This document shows positions 1-8,226 of a stretch of DNA of 33,335 nt, one piece after another. The number at the start of each line of letters is the position of its first letter. Position 1 is the first letter of the stretch. The position numbers were made by a program, and so were the translations under genes. The notes beneath the pieces are model-generated. The model searched no databases and had not been told where the DNA came from. It was given only the letters and a program-made list of their open reading frames with translations. Source of the stretch: Domibacillus robiginosus (GTDB lineage Bacteria > Bacillota > Bacilli > Bacillales > Domibacillaceae); contig NZ_LAHL01000037.1 of NCBI RefSeq assembly GCF_000966195.1, forward strand, positions 1-33,335, in the 5' to 3' direction.

Positions 1-549
1 GGGGCAGAAGGCGGCTTCTCGGCCCGTGAAGTGATGGCTGAATTCAGACGGGCCACAGGACTTCCAACTGCGACAAACATGATTGCGACAGACTGGCGCC
101 AGATGGGACACTCCATCCAGCTGCAGTCGGTGGATATTCCGCTGGCAGATCCGCATTTCTGGACGATGCAGGGTTCTGTCCGTGTCGCACAGATGTGCCA
201 TGAATGGGGATTAACATGGGGATCTCACTCAAACAACCATTTTGATATTTCCCTGGCGATGTTTACGCATGTGGCAGCCGCTGCCCCAGGAAAGATCACG
301 GCAATTGATACACACTGGATCTGGCAGGATGGCCAGCGTCTCACAAAAGAGCCGTTTAAGATTGCCGGAGGAATGGTGGATGTTCCAACAAAACCGGGCC
401 TTGGCGTAGAAATCGATATGGAGCAGCTGGAAAAAGCCCACCAGCTGTATAAAGAAAAAGGACTCGGTGCACGCGACGATGCACTCGCGATGCAGTACCT
501 GATTCCGGGATGGACGTTTGATCCGAAACGCCCTTGCTTTGTTAGGTAA
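1..549 (+). CDS. gudD: Glucarate dehydratase, C-terminal part (5' end outside window)
   Basis: The reading frame is open from base 1, so the gene is cut by the window edge; about 182 C-terminal residues remain of a family usually near 450. The enzyme (enolase superfamily, mandelate-racemase-like barrel) dehydrates D-glucarate to 5-keto-4-deoxyglucarate in the cytoplasm. Seen directly: the barrel segment [14 protein letters not shown], which carries the family's catalytic His-Asn pair, then [11 protein letters not shown] and the C-terminal [10 protein letters not shown] and [15 protein letters not shown], typical of GudD. A terminator follows directly, then a GntR regulator and further on garD, the same order as ycbF-ycbG-ycbH of B. 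subtilis. Closely related galactarate/glucarate-active enolases cannot be fully excluded without the N-terminal half, but the match is strong. Confidence 0.95.
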   Translation, partial: GAEGGFSAREVMAEFRRATGLPTATNMIATDWRQMGHSIQLQSVDIPLADPHFWTMQGSVRVAQMCHEWGLTWGSHSNNHFDISLAMFTHVAAAAPGKITAIDTHWIWQDGQRLTKEPFKIAGGMVDVPTKPGLGVEIDMEQLEKAHQLYKEKGLGARDDALAMQYLIPGWTFDPKRPCFVR

Positions 550-557
550 GTTTTTTT

Positions 558-598
558 AGCAAACGCGCCCTCTTTGTGAGCGGCGCATTTGCTTTTTT
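558..598 (+). terminator. Rho-independent terminator after gudD
   Basis: The arms AGCAAACGCGCC and GGCGCATTTGCT pair with a single C-A mismatch and are followed by a run of T. It closes the gudD transcript before the GntR gene. Confidence 0.88.
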
Positions 599-667
599 CT
601 TTAAAATTATCTAATTCTTCTTACAACACAATTACATGCGGAATAATCACAGAAAAGAGGTTAAACA

Positions 668-1372
668 ATGAATGCTCCAGCAAGAAAGCTTGGGGTTCAA
701 TCAGTGAACCGCAATACTCTTTCAAAACAAGTAGTAGAACGGATTGTACAGCTGCTTATCAGCGGAAAAGTGAAAGCCGGTGACAAGCTTCCTCCTGAAA
801 TGGAACTCATGGCAGAACTGGAAGTGAGCAGGTCGGTATTACGGGAAGCTCTTAGCGCTCTTGAAACACTTGGCGTTATTACTCGAAAAACGCGGGAAGG
901 AACTTTTTTTAACAATAAAGTCGGCACCCACCCTTTTTCTGTTATGCTGGCGCTGGCAACCGATAACTTACCCGCTATCATTGAAGCACGCATGGCACTG
1001 GAGTTGGGGCTTGTGACTATAGCTGCTGAGAAAATAACAAACGAACAGCTTGCAAAATTAAAAGCAACAATTGATAAGATTGCTCACAGTGAAGATGATG
1101 ACTATGGTAATGCGGACAAAGAATTTCATTTAATCATTGCCCTAAGTGCTAACAATCCAGTTCTTGAAGGAATGATTGACTCTCTTCTAATCACTCATAA
1201 TCGAATTAATAGTTTAATTCAAATTAGAGAGCGTGAACGGACTCTAGAATACCATAAAGCGATTTATGCAGCCCTTGAGTCGCGGAACCCTCAAGAAGCA
1301 TTTATTCATATGTATCAGCATCTTGATTTTGTCCGTAAAAAAGTACTGCAGTACTCTCTTACCCAGAAATAA
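668..1372 (+). CDS. FadR-subfamily GntR transcriptional regulator of the glucarate/galactarate locus
   Basis: A 234-aa DNA-binding regulator. Residues about 17-80 form the GntR winged helix-turn-helix (LSKQVVERIVQLLISGKVKAGDKLP, then ELEVSRSVLREALSALETLGVI). Residues about 100-225 form an all-helical FCD effector domain (EARMALELGLV, DKEFHLIIALSANNPVL, EYHKAIYAALESRNPQEA) whose spaced His/Asp residues normally bind a metal and an acid ligand. The start ATG has an AAAGAGG site 7 nt upstream. It lies between gudD and garD, the position of YcbG in B. subtilis, so a hexarate or its keto product is the likely effector (inference). A palindrome TTGTCTTACAA lies over the garD promoter at 3354-3364. 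A weaker relative, 9 of 11 matching, lies at 616-626 before this gene and would fit autoregulation. Confidence 0.92.
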   Translation: MNAPARKLGVQSVNRNTLSKQVVERIVQLLISGKVKAGDKLPPEMELMAELEVSRSVLREALSALETLGVITRKTREGTFFNNKVGTHPFSVMLALATDNLPAIIEARMALELGLVTIAAEKITNEQLAKLKATIDKIAHSEDDDYGNADKEFHLIIALSANNPVLEGMIDSLLITHNRINSLIQIRERERTLEYHKAIYAALESRNPQEAFIHMYQHLDFVRKKVLQYSLTQK

Positions 1373-1475
1373 AGCCTTTAATGCTATTGGTAGACAAAAG
1401 GATTATGGAGGAAGGATCTACGGTTTCTTTTTCTCATAGGCAATCCAATATAAAAGACTGCTAGAAAATGAGTTG

Positions 1476-2831
1476 ATGCAAATGAAGCAAGGAATGGCTA
1501 TTTTTTTGGCTTTTAGCTATATAATTATGACCTTTTACCAACCCATTTGGTTTCAATGGCTGGTCTCTTTTACGGTATTTACCTTTATTCTTATTTCAAT
1601 CCCTTCATTAAAAGGAATGACAGCTAAGTTAATGGGAGGCCTCGCTGCATTGACCGTTTTACTGCTAATCGGCCAGGAACAATGGATGAATGTAATCATA
1701 AGCGGTGCTCTTGTTAATCTAACCATCGTTGCGATCTTTGTTCTGACCCCTATCCTTGGGATTCCGTTCCGTACAGGGGGTTATACTGAGTCTTTACGAT
1801 CGATCTTATATAAGAAAAGAAACAGTGCCTCGTTTTTTTATATAAGTACTGCTTTTTTAACCCACCTTCTTGGTGCCGTTATCAATGTAGGTGCAATTTC
1901 AATCAACTATTATCTATCAAGTGCATCCAATGTAAAATCAAATCGTCTGATTGCGAATGCGCTAAACAGGGGCTTTGCCGGAGCGGTTGCATGGTCACCA
2001 TATTTTGCAGCTATGGCAGTTGTCATCAGCCAGCTGCATATAAAGTGGACTTCAATTGCTTTATATGCAATTGGTTTTTCTCTTCTTTCTTTTGTTGTCG
2101 GCTTTTTGCTGGAAGGAAAAGTGATAAAACGTGAAGAAGAGCGTTTAAGCGGGATAGAGACGGAAGAGGAAGCTATTCACATTCTTCCTGGGACACACCG
2201 TACATTATTTGAACTTATCTTCCTCCTGTTTGTGACAACCGGCATCGTTTTACTTGTTGAACATTTTGCTCCTGTTAACATGATTGTTTCAATTGGCTTT
2301 ACCGCGTTGTTTTTCCCTGCAATTTGGTGTTTTTTCAAAGGAACGATGCCTCTTTACAAAGAAGAGGTAAAAAAACATGTTACGATCACTTTGCCAAACT
2401 TAAATCAGGAAATTTCCTTATTTTTGCTGGCTGGCCTATTCAGTTCCGCTTTTGTCGCTTCAAAATGGAGCGGAATGCTTGTTGGAGCGTTCAGTAGTGT
2501 GTTCGGTCATTCCCCTGTCATGATGACAATCATACTGTCTATCATTATTGTGGGAACGGCGATGGGCGGCCTTCATCCAATTGTTGTCGTAACCATATTA
2601 GCTACAAGTATTAAACCAAGTGATTTGGATTTTTCCATCCATTATTTTGCGATTGCTCTTCTCGGCAGCTGGAGTATTTCAAATGTTTTATCACCAGCGA
2701 CCGCTGTAAATAATTTAATTGCATACTCTTTAAAAGAAAAGCTTATGAACGTGGCCATCCGATGGAACTGGATATATGGATTTATTATGGTAATTTTACT
2801 TCCTTTCTACTTGTATCTTGCCGGGTTATAA
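1476..2831 (+). CDS. Polytopic membrane transporter, candidate galactarate/glucarate permease
   Basis: About 451 residues, strongly hydrophobic, with roughly 11-13 predicted membrane spans and a charged cytoplasmic loop near residues 210-230 (KREEERLSGIETEEEA). I do not recognise the exact family. The two-fold internal pattern, with re-entrant-like segments NRGFAGAVAWSPYFAAMAVV (first half) and GSWSISNVLSPATAVNNLIA (second half), recalls the ion-transporter superfamily that includes DctM, ArsB and citrate carriers. Its place between the GntR regulator and garD suggests that it carries an aldarate; this is inference. It is not a GudP-type MFS carrier. The start is uncertain: TTG 1473, ATG 1476 and ATG 1482 all lack a good ribosome binding site. 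A strong GGAGGAAGG at 1406-1414 is too far upstream, and an in-frame TAG at 1437 prevents a longer N-terminus. Confidence 0.8.
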   Translation: MQMKQGMAIFLAFSYIIMTFYQPIWFQWLVSFTVFTFILISIPSLKGMTAKLMGGLAALTVLLLIGQEQWMNVIISGALVNLTIVAIFVLTPILGIPFRTGGYTESLRSILYKKRNSASFFYISTAFLTHLLGAVINVGAISINYYLSSASNVKSNRLIANALNRGFAGAVAWSPYFAAMAVVISQLHIKWTSIALYAIGFSLLSFVVGFLLEGKVIKREEERLSGIETEEEAIHILPGTHRTLFELIFLLFVTTGIVLLVEHFAPVNMIVSIGFTALFFPAIWCFFKGTMPLYKEEVKKHVTITLPNLNQEISLFLLAGLFSSAFVASKWSGMLVGAFSSVFGHSPVMMTIILSIIIVGTAMGGLHPIVVVTILATSIKPSDLDFSIHYFAIALLGSWSISNVLSPATAVNNLIAYSLKEKLMNVAIRWNWIYGFIMVILLPFYLYLAGL

Positions 2832-3336
2832 AAATAAAGTGGAGTATTTTTTTCGAAGAAAGGCTTTATCGCTTGTCAGCCTCCAGCTTTAGGGATGACT
2901 GAGGAAATAACAGTACGACCCACAGAATCATTTATCTCCTTACAGATACAATTTTCACAGAGATGAAAAGTTATTTGGCGGCTTCTACTCATTTGCTTGA
3001 GTAGGAGCTGTTTTCATATCGTCACATGATCCTACAATTCAGTACCTGCACTTTTAGCGTTTGCTTCCATGTCTTATACAAACAATAGCGTTTTATATAT
3101 CGTTTGTTGTAAAAGTAAAAGATTCAGTCCAAATAAAACCTCGTCGACTAATTCTAAAGTTTACTCTGTTTGCTCTACTTCAGTACAGCAATCACTGATT
3201 CGAAGATTCTTCCAGTACGATGGTTAGCTTATATTCACCGGAAATCCTCAGCTCCGTAAAATAGTTTTGTTCCTAAGTAAAGAGTGTTTTCTTCAAAAGA
3301 GATGAAATATTACATCCATTCACAATATAATCAATA
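2832..3336. other. Gene-free spacer between transporter and garD
   Basis: Apart from the terminator at 2981-3013 and the garD promoter at 3337-3365, I see no credible ORF, RNA gene or repeat here. It is AT-rich with stops in all frames. The length is unusual for two genes presumed to share a pathway and suggests separate transcription of garD. Confidence 0.6.
2981..3013 (+). terminator. Rho-independent terminator downstream of the transporter
   Basis: GCTTCTACTCA pairs with TGAGTAGGAGC (one G-T wobble) around a 6-nt loop and is followed by TGTTTT. It ends the regulator-transporter transcript about 150 nt after the stop codon. Confidence 0.75.
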
Positions 3337-3365
3337 TTGACTGTTTTTTAAATTTGTCTTACAAT
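3337..3365 (+). promoter_or_regulatory. Sigma-A promoter of garD
   Basis: TTGACT at 3337-3342 and TACAAT at 3360-3365 are separated by exactly 17 bp, each one base off consensus. It lies about 145 nt upstream of the garD start, giving a long leader in which I see no riboswitch fold. Confidence 0.75.
3354..3364. promoter_or_regulatory. Candidate GntR-family operator overlapping the garD -10
   Basis: TTGTCTTACAA is a perfect TTGT-N3-ACAA palindrome, the form expected for FadR/GntR-type regulators, and it overlaps the -10 hexamer. Bound regulator would block RNA polymerase. A wider TTTGTC/GACAAA inverted pair surrounds it. Assignment to the regulator at 668-1372 is inference. Confidence 0.55.
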
Positions 3366-3512
3366 TATATAAAAGGACAAAATAAGAACAGTGATTTGAT
3401 TGTAGCTCTTTTAGTCAATTGAAGGGCTAATAGAATCGGTACTATGCATATTATTTTATGAACAGATTTATTTTTATCCGATTGTGAAAAGGCTTACAGG
3501 AGGGCGATTGTG

Positions 3513-5048
3513 ATGCAGACAAAAAGTATGCAAGCTATGGAACCGCTTTATATCAAAGTAAATGAAACAGACAATGTGGCTATCATTGTCAACACCGGAG
3601 GATTGGACAAAGGAACATATTTCCCGAATGGCCTTGAATTGAAAGACAGAGTTCCCCAGGGACATAAAGTAGCTTTGACAGATATAAAGGAAAATGAACC
3701 TATTATTCGCTACGGTGAAGTGATCGGGCATGCGTCAAAACCAATCGAAAAAGGCAGCTGGGTTAAAGAATCATTAGTTAAAATGCCTCAATCCCCAGAA
3801 CTGAGTGAATTACCGTTAGCAACTAACATACCGGAAATCCTGCCCCCTCTTGAAGGATATACATTTCAAGGATTTCGCAACGAAGACGGCAGTGTAGGAA
3901 CAAAGAATATCCTGGGCATTACAACAAGTGTTCAATGTGTAGTCGGTGTTCTTGATTTTGTGGTAAACCGTATTAAAAAAGAGCTTCTGCCAAAGTATCC
4001 TAATGTAGATGATGTTGTCGCCCTAAACCACAATTATGGCTGCGGTGTGGCGATTAATGCTCCTGAAGCGGTTATTCCTATTCGCACGATTCAAAACCTG
4101 GCGAAGCATCCGAATTTTGGCGGTGAAGCATTGGTCGTCGGCCTGGGGTGCGAAAAACTTTCTCCAATGAGCATCAACCCAAATGGGAAGGAATCTGACG
4201 TCATCTCACTTCAGGATCAGCCGGGATTTGCGGGCATGGTTCAGTCCATTATGGAGATGGCAGAGGAACGATTGATAAAACTAAACCGCCGGCAGCGTGA
4301 AACGTGTTCAGTTTCTGAACTGGTTGTCGGCACACAATGCGGGGGAAGTGATGCCTTTTCGGGTGTAACGGCTAATCCAGCAGTCGGCTATGCCGCGGAT
4401 TTGTTAGTCAGAGCAGGAGCAACGGTGTTATTTTCAGAAGTGACAGAAGTGCGCGATGCCATTCATCTGTTAACGCCGCGTGCTGTGAATGAAGAAGTCG
4501 GCCAGGCTTTAATAAAAGAAATGGACTGGTATGATAAGTACCTTGCTCTGGGTGATGCTGACCGAAGCGCCAACCCATCCCCTGGGAATAAAAAAGGCGG
4601 GCTCGCCAATGTGGTAGAAAAATCCCTGGGTTCTATTGCTAAATCGGGAAGAAGCCCTATATCAGGCGTACTGGCTCCCGGGGAAAAAGCGACGGAAAAA
4701 GGATTGATTTTTGCCGCTACACCCGCCAGTGACTTTGTTTGTGGAACTCTGCAGCTGGCTTCTGGTATGCATCTTCAAGTGTTTACGACAGGAAGAGGAA
4801 CACCTTATAGCCTGGCTATGGCTCCCGTCATCAAAGTTTCTACACGGGATACATTAACCGAACAATGGAAAGATCTTATTGATATAAATGCCGGGACGAT
4901 CGCTAGCGGAGAAGCGTCCATTGAAGAAGTTGGGTGGGAAATTTTCCGATTCATTTTAGATGTTGCAAGCGGACACAAAAAAACCTGGGCAGAGCATTGG
5001 GGACTGCATAATGATTTGGCCCTATTCAACCCGGCTCCTATCACGTAA
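3513..5048 (+). CDS. garD: Galactarate dehydratase
   Basis: A 511-aa enzyme of the UxaA/GarD hydrolyase family, dehydrating meso-galactarate to 5-keto-4-deoxyglucarate, the same product as GudD, so both acids enter one route. The N-terminal SAF-like domain (residues about 10-85, [19 protein letters not shown], then [23 protein letters not shown]) is followed by the core with [24 protein letters not shown] and [12 protein letters not shown], whose Cys/Asp/His residues are typical of the metal site. The length equals the B. subtilis enzyme. ATG 3513 is preferred over the in-frame GTG 3510 because AGGAGGG at 3498-3504 gives 8-nt spacing. It has its own promoter and operator-like site and ends in a strong terminator. 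Confidence 0.96.
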   Translation: MQTKSMQAMEPLYIKVNETDNVAIIVNTGGLDKGTYFPNGLELKDRVPQGHKVALTDIKENEPIIRYGEVIGHASKPIEKGSWVKESLVKMPQSPELSELPLATNIPEILPPLEGYTFQGFRNEDGSVGTKNILGITTSVQCVVGVLDFVVNRIKKELLPKYPNVDDVVALNHNYGCGVAINAPEAVIPIRTIQNLAKHPNFGGEALVVGLGCEKLSPMSINPNGKESDVISLQDQPGFAGMVQSIMEMAEERLIKLNRRQRETCSVSELVVGTQCGGSDAFSGVTANPAVGYAADLLVRAGATVLFSEVTEVRDAIHLLTPRAVNEEVGQALIKEMDWYDKYLALGDADRSANPSPGNKKGGLANVVEKSLGSIAKSGRSPISGVLAPGEKATEKGLIFAATPASDFVCGTLQLASGMHLQVFTTGRGTPYSLAMAPVIKVSTRDTLTEQWKDLIDINAGTIASGEASIEEVGWEIFRFILDVASGHKKTWAEHWGLHNDLALFNPAPIT

Positions 5049-5064
5049 TGATGCTAATTAAAAA

Positions 5065-5103
5065 ACAAAACCCGCTGATATTTCGAATATCAGCGGGTTT
5101 TGT
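5065..5103. terminator. Strong terminator after garD
   Basis: An 18-bp perfect stem (arm ACAAAACCCGCTGATATT) has a TCG loop and A/T flanks on both sides. It would work in both directions. Confidence 0.93.
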
Positions 5104-5540
5104 TGTAAAGAATGAAACCGACTCTTCATTCGAAAGCAGGCCTGTTTATGCAGCACTTAACATAACAGAGGTGACAACGCTGCGAAAAGCATTCACCTAG
5201 AAGAAAGTGTCTTTTAACCGTCAGGCGGACGGCGTTCACTTAACGAACATGGTACAGCTTCTGTGAAGGTATTCTTTATGAGTAAAAGGCTCATATAAGA
5301 TAGGAAAACACACGGCTTAAGCCTATTTGTCGTGAGATCAAAAAACTTAACACTTTCGGGATTTAAAATCCTGCCTTCTTTATCAATGAGCGTGTCGAAA
5401 TTATGTAGTATTTATTTAAATAGACCTATCGGATCCGCAAGAGTACTTTCAAGATGCAATATAGTAAATATTTTTATACTCATTTTTAAATTTTATATAT
5501 AGTCTTGGCTCTTACAGTAAAATTATTCAAATAACAGGTC
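5104..5540. other. Gene-free interval
   Basis: I read both strands and found no ORF with a ribosome binding site, no recognisable remnant and no convincing RNA structure. Content is unassigned. Confidence 0.5.
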
Positions 5541-5562
5541 AAAAAGCCGAGATCAGCTTTTT
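5541..5562 (-). terminator. Minus-strand terminator next to a small ORF
   Basis: On the minus strand AAAAAGCTG and CGGCTTTTT form a 9-bp stem (one U-G wobble, an A-C mismatch if read on plus) with an AUCU loop and a T tail. The better fold on the minus strand argues for minus-strand transcription ending here, 3 nt past the stop at 5566. Confidence 0.6.
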
Positions 5563-5565
5563 CGT

Positions 5566-5664
5566 TCAAGACGCTTTCATTTTTATTAACTGAATCGCTT
5601 TTTCAAATTTAGTTTTTTTCCTGTCAAACCAGCTGAAACTGAGCAAACACCACTTTACCGCCAT
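5566..5664 (-). CDS. Possible 32-aa small basic protein
   Basis: I do not recognise it. The predicted peptide begins MAVKWCLLSFSWFDRKKTK and ends in AIQLIKMKAS: a short hydrophobic/aromatic head and a lysine-rich amphipathic tail. In favour: a GGGAG ribosome binding site 7 nt before the ATG, and a minus-strand terminator starting 3 nt after the stop. The frame is also open for about 35 codons upstream, so it could instead be the end of an eroded larger gene. No homology can be claimed. Confidence 0.35.
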   Translation of the reverse strand: MAVKWCLLSFSWFDRKKTKFEKAIQLIKMKAS

Positions 5665-6053
5665 GCAGTATCTCCCTCTATAGGTAAATTCCTCTACTGA
5701 TTTTTCTGCGTTTCTTAGCAGTATCACGGTCCTGAAAATAAAAACACAAACATATACAATTTCTTACAAAATTAATTAAGCAAACACAGTAGGCATTGTA
5801 AAACGACAGGATAACCGAACATTCCGCTTCTTATAAAAAATCAGACCGACCAAACCGGGTTATGATAAAAAGAATTTTTACAAACAGTCAGTTTATCATT
5901 GCCATTTCAACAAAGGAATCAACCTTGAAAATAATGTGAAAATATAAAAAATGCCCCGTTTCTAAAATAACGGTTTAGGGAGAATAAAACGAAGGAATTA
6001 GTACAGCATAAATTCCATACCACTACTCAAAAGAGAAAGGGATGAGTTCATTC
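5665..6053. other. Gene-free interval upstream of azoR
   Basis: AT-rich, with many stops on both strands. It should hold the azoR promoter, but no hexamer pair with good spacing stands out, and I see no operator palindrome. Confidence 0.45.
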
Positions 6054-6689
6054 ATGGCACAGGTTCTTTATATCACAGCACACCCGCACGATGAATCCAG
6101 CTCATTTAGTATGGCAGCGGGCCAGGCTTTTATTAGCGCTTACCGGGAAGCAAACCCCGATGACGAAGTGACTCATCTTGATCTATACAAAGAAAACATT
6201 CCTCAAATTGACAATGATGTTTTCAGCGGCTGGGGGAAACTTCAGGGAGGAAACGCCTTTGATCAGTTATCCAGTGAGGAGCAATCAAAGGTAGGACGGC
6301 TGAATGAATTGTCGGATCAGTTTGCGAAAGCTGATAAATATGTGTTCGTTACACCAATGTGGAACTTCTCCTTCCCGCCGGTAATGAAGGCTTATATTGA
6401 TTCCGTTTGTGTAGCCGGCAAAACATTCAAATACACAGAACAAGGATCGGTCGGTTTGATGACTGATAAAAAAGCGCTGCACATTCAAGCACGCGGAGGT
6501 ATTTACTCTGAAGGACCAGCAACGGATATGGAAATGGGCCACCGTTATTTAAGCATTATCATGCAATTTTTCGGCGTCCCTTCTTTCGACGGGCTGTTTA
6601 TCGAAGGCCATAACCAGTTCCCGGACCGGGCACAGGAAATTAAAGAAACGGGAATCCAGCAGGCAAAAGAGCTGGCAAAATCTTTTTAA
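6054..6689 (+). CDS. azoR: FMN-dependent NADH-azoreductase / quinone reductase
   Basis: A 211-aa flavodoxin-fold enzyme that reduces quinones and azo dyes by two-electron transfer from NADH using FMN, in the cytoplasm; the usual physiological role is detoxifying quinones and electrophiles. Motifs seen: [17 protein letters not shown] (FMN phosphate loop, N-terminus), [22 protein letters not shown] (FMN isoalloxazine binding, around residue 95), and [22 protein letters not shown]. The length matches the family. ATG 6054 (MAQVLYIT) is chosen because relatives begin this way. ATG 6042 adds four residues but sits 1 nt from the AAAGGG site. It is monocistronic, with its own terminator. Confidence 0.93.
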   Translation: MAQVLYITAHPHDESSSFSMAAGQAFISAYREANPDDEVTHLDLYKENIPQIDNDVFSGWGKLQGGNAFDQLSSEEQSKVGRLNELSDQFAKADKYVFVTPMWNFSFPPVMKAYIDSVCVAGKTFKYTEQGSVGLMTDKKALHIQARGGIYSEGPATDMEMGHRYLSIIMQFFGVPSFDGLFIEGHNQFPDRAQEIKETGIQQAKELAKSF

Positions 6690-6709
6690 TAAAATTGGTA
6701 CCATAAAGC

Positions 6710-6737
6710 AGCAGGAGCCACAATGGTTCCTGCTTTT
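6710..6737 (+). terminator. Terminator after azoR
   Basis: AGCAGGAGCCA pairs with TGGTTCCTGCT (one G-T wobble) around a CAA loop, followed by TTTT. Confidence 0.85.
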
Positions 6738-6739
6738 CT

Positions 6740-6963
6740 ACGTTACAATACAGTTGCTTTACTTTCTTTGCCACAGCCGGCGGTCCGTTTGCTCTGTCAG
6801 AAGAAACGAAGGCCGGTGATATGCTTTCGGCGATACTCAAATTCTACAGCTGCGGGCGATTCTTGCTTTCAATCCAAATACAGTAACTGAAAAGGAAATG
6901 TATTCTTTCATTGAAGAGGCAAATGCTGATGTAGGAAAAACCGGTTTCAAAACAACATATTGA
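6740..6963 (+). pseudogene. Frameshifted remnant of an unrecognised gene
   Basis: Two adjoining plus frames read like protein. Frame 2 gives FATAGGPFALSEETKAGD (about 6767-6820). Frame 1 gives AFGDTQILQLRAILAFNPN and then TEKEMYSFIEEANADVG, ending at TGA 6961-6963. Together they look like the tail of one gene with a frameshift near 6817-6835. There is no start or ribosome binding site, since the azoR terminator lies directly upstream, and a terminator follows at 6986. Family not identified. Confidence 0.4.
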
Positions 6964-6985
6964 GTCCTTTTCTATCATTATGTAT

Positions 6986-7031
6986 CTCTGAAAAAGATAA
7001 ACGACATTTTACCTTTTTCAGAGGTTTTTTC
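6986..7031 (+). terminator. Plus-strand terminator
   Basis: CTCTGAAAAAGATA pairs with TACCTTTTTCAGAG (14 bp, one mismatch) and is followed by GTTTTTTC. It fits the remnant upstream and separates it from the convergent carbonic anhydrase. Confidence 0.8.
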
Positions 7032-7034
7032 ATT

Positions 7035-7841
7035 TTAGTGCTTTATCACTTCCCGATCTCCTATCGCCTGGACAGGCCGGTGGTTATCAGGGAAAATTTC
7101 GCGAAAAATATTGATTTGTTCTGTAGACATTTCAATAGGCTGTTTGTAAACTACCCATTGTACGCCTTCTGAACATGGAGGTGTTGTTAAAGAACCTGCA
7201 TATTGATAATTGTGCTTGTTTTTGGGCAAAATATGCTTCAGATCAATCAACTCCGGTACACTTATTCCTTCGGTTGTTTTCTCTTTCGGTATAACATTCC
7301 ATGCCTGCTCCAATACCGTGTTTGTTTTGCCTTCTTTGATTAATATGCCCAATACTGCAAGCTGGCCTTCTTTACTTTTATGTACGAGATGCAGCTCCAT
7401 ATCATAGGAATGTCCATTAATCAGGTGTTCACTTGGTGTATGGAAATGAAACTGTGCCAGTGTATAATCCTTGCCATTTAATTTAATCGAATTGCCTTCT
7501 GTTTGAATATTCCCCTGTACAGTATGTCCATTGTTTACGAGTGAGAAAGCACTTGGTATGTAATTGATCTTTAGCTCTTCAACCTTAGCTGCCTTTTTCG
7601 CTTGTGCTTTTTGAATATTAATGGGAGACTGCTCTGTGCCATTTACACATGCAGCATTTAATGGATCCAGCTCTACCCAATGGCCTGGACCGGTTTCTCC
7701 TTCGTAAGACCACTCATGTCCTTTTTCTGCCAGGCTGCTTTCGTCTCCATTCGCGGACTGCGATGGGATAAACGTACATGAAGCTAGTGCAAGTGTAAAA
7801 TATGTAAATGATACGGGTATAGCAATTTTTTTCCTTAGCAT
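7035..7841 (-). CDS. Alpha-class carbonic anhydrase, lipoprotein
   Basis: A 268-aa zinc enzyme interconverting CO2 and bicarbonate outside the membrane. Residues 1-21 are a lipoprotein signal ending LALASC, so Cys22 is the predicted lipidated residue. The catalytic domain shows QSPINI, the zinc ligands His132 and His134 in QFHFHTPSEH, His151 in MELHLVHK, and SLTTPPCSEGV near the C-terminus, all hallmarks of the alpha class. ATG 7841 (MLRKK) is chosen because GGAGG stands 6 nt before it; the longer frame from 7859 reads through this site. It has no operon partner: the neighbours are on the other strand or well separated. Exposed carbonic anhydrases in Bacillaceae supply bicarbonate or buffer the cell surface. 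Confidence 0.95.
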   Translation of the reverse strand: MLRKKIAIPVSFTYFTLALASCTFIPSQSANGDESSLAEKGHEWSYEGETGPGHWVELDPLNAACVNGTEQSPINIQKAQAKKAAKVEELKINYIPSAFSLVNNGHTVQGNIQTEGNSIKLNGKDYTLAQFHFHTPSEHLINGHSYDMELHLVHKSKEGQLAVLGILIKEGKTNTVLEQAWNVIPKEKTTEGISVPELIDLKHILPKNKHNYQYAGSLTTPPCSEGVQWVVYKQPIEMSTEQINIFREIFPDNHRPVQAIGDREVIKH

Positions 7842-8043
7842 ATTTATCCTCCATTTCATCTTTCTTCTTTTATATTTATCATAATCACCGAAAAAGGAAA
7901 TGAATCTTTGGAGCCGTTTTTACTGCATTATCTGAAAATATAAACAAAGCATATAAAAGGACCTTTGAACTGGAAGCCCTGTTAAATCTAAACTGATTGA
8001 AATCAGGGATGGGGGGCACACTGTGTTTTAGGGGGTGAAGGGA

Positions 8044-8193
8044 ATGTATAAAGGATTTGAAATTGCCGAGCTGTCGTCCGAACAAACCAAACAAATCCAG
8101 CAGCTTGAAAAAGAACTGGAATGTACCCTTATTGCATATGAGCGTCAAGGTGCACTCCCGCATGTAACGGAACAGCCAGTGGATTTGGTATAA
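8044..8193 (+). CDS. 49-aa small hypothetical protein
   Basis: Family not recognised. The peptide starts MYKGFEIAELSSEQTKQIQQ, has a charged amphipathic helix (LEKELECTLIAYERQG) and ends PVDLV. It is soluble, has no signal peptide and carries one Cys. The case for a real gene: a GGGGGTGAAGGGA ribosome binding site just before ATG, good codon use across its length, and a terminator 5 nt after the stop. It is monocistronic between divergent and convergent neighbours. A minus-strand frame over the same bases (7885-8163) has no such signals. Confidence 0.72.
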   Translation: MYKGFEIAELSSEQTKQIQQLEKELECTLIAYERQGALPHVTEQPVDLV

Positions 8194-8216
8194 AAAAAGG
8201 CAGCTTCTAAGCTGCC
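8191..8216. terminator. Shared terminator of the small protein and the SDR gene
   Basis: GGCAGCT and AGCTGCC form a 7-bp hairpin at 8199-8216. The A run at 8192-8198 becomes a T tract on the minus strand, so it chiefly ends the SDR transcript; on plus only a weak T tail follows. Confidence 0.75.
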
Positions 8217-8226
8217 TGAAACGTTT

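Noticed and set aside
1405-1464. 19-codon ORF (ATG 1405 to TAG 1462) before the transporter, possible leader peptide
   Set aside because: Its own start lacks good ribosome-binding-site spacing, it has no regulatory codon run and no attenuator follows. The GGAGGAAGG in it is more likely a chance match or part of an unrecognised start problem.
5065-5103. Long perfect palindrome considered as an attachment or mobile-element end
   Set aside because: Its position right after garD, T-rich flank and 3-nt loop fit an intrinsic terminator; no second copy or integrase is present.
7885-8163. 92-codon minus-strand ORF
   Set aside because: It is the antisense frame of the better supported 49-aa gene at 8044-8193 and has no start signals.
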